64,000 bases of DNA. It comes from Caballeronia calidae (GTDB taxonomy: Bacteria; Pseudomonadota; Gammaproteobacteria; Burkholderiales; Burkholderiaceae). Position 1 is the stretch's first letter. Each line of letters starts with the position of its first letter. The DNA lies in the NCBI RefSeq assembly GCF_900044055.2, contig NZ_FCOX02000020.1, positions 1 to 64,000 on the forward strand, given 5' to 3'. Of the stretch, positions 62,466 through 64,000 are shown piece by piece. The notes beneath the pieces were generated by a model that was not told where the DNA came from, searched no databases, and saw only the letters and a program-made list of their open reading frames with translations. Both the position numbers and the translations under genes were made by a program.

Positions 62466-63053
62466 ACGGTTTATCTGCATCAGGCCAATATCGAAGTTTG
62501 ATCGGCCGTTGCTGATCAAATAGCGGACCGCGCGATACGCGTCTTCGCGAGTGCGGAAGAAAAAGCCGCGACCCGCGACATTCAACGTCCACGGCCATGC
62601 ACGACCGTTGTACGCGGACTCATTGAGTGCGATGCCGGCCAGAATCTTCGGATCAACCGAGGTGTGCATCGCGTCGAATGGCGCCTGCGCCGATGCGCAC
62701 GACCATCCGCCGCGCCGCTCCGCGATGCTCGCTTGAGCGTCATCGGTAAGCGTCGCGGGGCGCAGCCAGCCCGCCTTCACGAACAGACTCTCGAGGCTAA
62801 TAGGCGATCCGTCGATGTTGATCGCAATACCGCCAGCTGTGGCCTCGACCGTTTGGCCCTCAAATCGGTTAGCCCATGCCAGAAACGGCTTGAGTCCACA
62901 TGCGTAGACCGGTTCGCCGGGCAGCTCGACGATTGCGCGTTTGGTGCCGTCATCGACCACGATGCGCGTCGGGCTGATGATCGAATCGATGGTCGCTGCG
63001 TGTGCGCCGAACGGGACCGCAGACAGGCAGGCAGCCGCCCATGCCTTAGTCAT
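62466..63053 (-). pseudogene. SNc-like/SLT lytic transglycosylase, 3' truncated
   Basis: The frame starts with ATG at 63053 and runs to a stop at 62304. Family sequence is seen to about 62466. It has a signal peptide (WAAACLSAVPFGAHA). An SNase-like fold follows (SIISPTRIVVDDGTKRAIVE and LESLFVKAGWLRPA). From about 135 there is a SLT transglycosylase domain (VDPKILAGIALNESAYNGRA, then VRYLISNGRSNFDIGLMQIN) with the catalytic Glu in LNESAYNG. After LMQIN the frame becomes a foreign basic tail (RNLRSCYTDFFVRRRR). The last part of the domain is lost. Conjugative transglycosylases open the peptidoglycan for secretion complexes. It is broken here. Confidence 0.75.
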
Positions 63054-64000
63054 GGTATGGCTCCATGACGATGTCCTGCGTCACCTGCACCAGGAACTTC
63101 TGGCCGGGCTCGACGGTGATCGTCGGCGGGATATTCTGGTTGCGCTGCATGACGGTCTGGGCCGTCGCCGCGGCAACTTGTCCCGCAGTGTCACCATAGG
63201 TCGTGACGCCGTTTGGCGTAGCCGTCGTCGCGGTCTGCGAACTGCTGTCGAACGCTTTTAGCAGAATCGCCGTGATGAAGCCCGCGCCGAAGATCTTCAG
63301 GAAGTGGTTGTTCACATCGCCCGAGAATCCGGCGTAGCCGTTCTGGTCGGCACCTTGCATACCGTTGAGCGGCACGCTTTTGCCGTTGGGCAGACGCAGA
63401 CTCGTCGAAGCAACCAGCAGGCGCTCTTGGCCGACCTTGACGTCTGCACTGTACATGCCATTGATGAACGCCCCCTTCGGGATCATCAAGCAGTCGCCGC
63501 GCAGGCTGTCATAGATGTCCTCGTCCACCATCAACGAAACACGGCCCGGCTTGTCCGAGTTCAGCCCCTCGACCGTCTTGACGTGAATGACGTGCGGCGG
63601 CGTCAACGTGCAACCCGTCGACCGGCCGTTGAAAGTCGTGCGTTCGATCCCGCCTTGCGAACCGGCATCGCGCAGAAAGGCGCGGTCGCGATCTTCGGGC
63701 GCTTGGCCCTGCTTTGCCAAGGCGAGCGCCATCGCATCGGGTGTGTTAGCTCCGGCAGCGTTCCGAGCAACTCGTACCTCATCCAACGAAGGGACGCCAG
63801 CGGGCGGTACGCCGGTTGCTTGGTTCGGCGAACGCGAAGCGCCAGCCTGCTTGAAGATGGACGACGTATAGATCGCGTCTTGCGCCGCTTGGCGGGAAAG
63901 CTCGCGCGTGTCCGTGCCCGAACCTTTGACTTCTTCCTGGAAGTCGGCGCCGGTCAGCATCGGCTTGACGGCGGGCTTCAGAGCCGCTGCTTCAGACGCT
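63046..64000 (-). CDS. VirB10/TrbI type IV secretion protein, partial
   Basis: The C-terminal part of a VirB10/TrbI protein. The frame continues past the window edge, so the start lies outside. The core is VDEDIYDSLRGDCLMIPKGA, then FINGMYSADVKVGQERLLVA, LPNGKSVPLNGMQGADQNGY and AGFSGDVNNHF. This is the outer-membrane-proximal scaffold domain. The last residues are EPYHD. The stop overlaps the transglycosylase start by 8 bases. It is the scaffold of the transfer channel and appears intact over the visible part. Confidence 0.85.
   Translation of the reverse strand, partial: ASEAAALKPAVKPMLTGADFQEEVKGSGTDTRELSRQAAQDAIYTSSIFKQAGASRSPNQATGVPPAGVPSLDEVRVARNAAGANTPDAMALALAKQGQAPEDRDRAFLRDAGSQGGIERTTFNGRSTGCTLTPPHVIHVKTVEGLNSDKPGRVSLMVDEDIYDSLRGDCLMIPKGAFINGMYSADVKVGQERLLVASTSLRLPNGKSVPLNGMQGADQNGYAGFSGDVNNHFLKIFGAGFITAILLKAFDSSSQTATTATPNGVTTYGDTAGQVAAATAQTVMQRNQNIPPTITVEPGQKFLVQVTQDIVMEPYHD

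Noticed and set aside
1..64000. CRISPR arrays, tRNA and rRNA genes
   Set aside because: No regular short repeats with unique spacers, no tRNA cloverleaf pattern such as GGTTCGAATCC arms, and no rRNA sequence were noticed on either strand.

Overview
The window looks like an accessory replicon (megaplasmid, chromid or large integrated element) of a Burkholderiaceae bacterium, most likely Paraburkholderia, Caballeronia or Burkholderia. The reasons are the high GC and codon use, two DUF4148 proteins, H-NS proteins with the SGRGRAP DNA-binding motif, a DUF2934 protein, and the LexA-controlled imuA-imuB-dnaE2 cassette. No rRNA, tRNA, CRISPR array or replication origin was seen.

Region 1 (1-11.6 kb) is accessory DNA. 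It holds a small RiPP-like locus (a leader-bearing precursor at 663-944 plus a SagB-type dehydrogenase at 966-2195). A run of envelope genes follows (2234-5149). Then come two internally deleted IS110 transposases, an orphan group II intron domain V, a protein with a cysteine-rich tail, a multiply frameshifted lipoprotein gene and a lone branched-chain amino acid-type binding protein. Stretches at 8.6-10.4 kb, 11.6-13.0 kb and 13.3-14.6 kb carry no gene I can support; the last contains a 33-bp perfect inverted repeat.

Region 2 (13-35.5 kb) is a chromatin and DNA-repair block. It has an H-NS protein with two DNA-binding motifs and a histone-H1-like tail, a degenerate tyrosine recombinase, a frameshifted SRAP/YedK gene, and imuA-imuB-dnaE2 behind a consensus LexA box. 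It also has Ku with a co-transcribed MerR/TPR gene, DNA ligase D, a HAD phosphatase, a Rieske protein and a frameshifted second H-NS gene.

Region 3 (36-46.3 kb) is a long minus-strand operon. In transcription order it has a small gene, a gp3/RDF-like zinc protein, an in-frame NADAR remnant, an SbcD-like metallophosphoesterase, an unknown gene, an SbcC/Rad50-like ATPase, small unknown genes, a putative DpdA-like (TGT-fold) protein and a DndC-like PP-loop/Fe-S protein. Several start codons are preceded by hairpins that would sequester the Shine-Dalgarno sequence. This is the best candidate for an undescribed nucleic-acid modification or defence system.

Region 4 (46.9-64 kb) is conjugative-element backbone: DUF1845/AcaB-like proteins, a bactofilin, a broken hfq, a UvrD-like helicase with an in-frame stop, and type IV secretion genes (DUF4400, coupling-protein C-terminus, SLT transglycosylase, VirB10/TrbI). 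The transfer operon is disrupted. Between a coupling-protein stub (about 54.47 kb) and a truncated transglycosylase (about 62.47 kb) lies a mobile block with three overlapping tyrosine recombinases plus a small HTH/coiled-coil protein (GInt/Tn554-like), a fourth integrase with a nearby dif-like palindrome, and a solitary AbrB-type gene.
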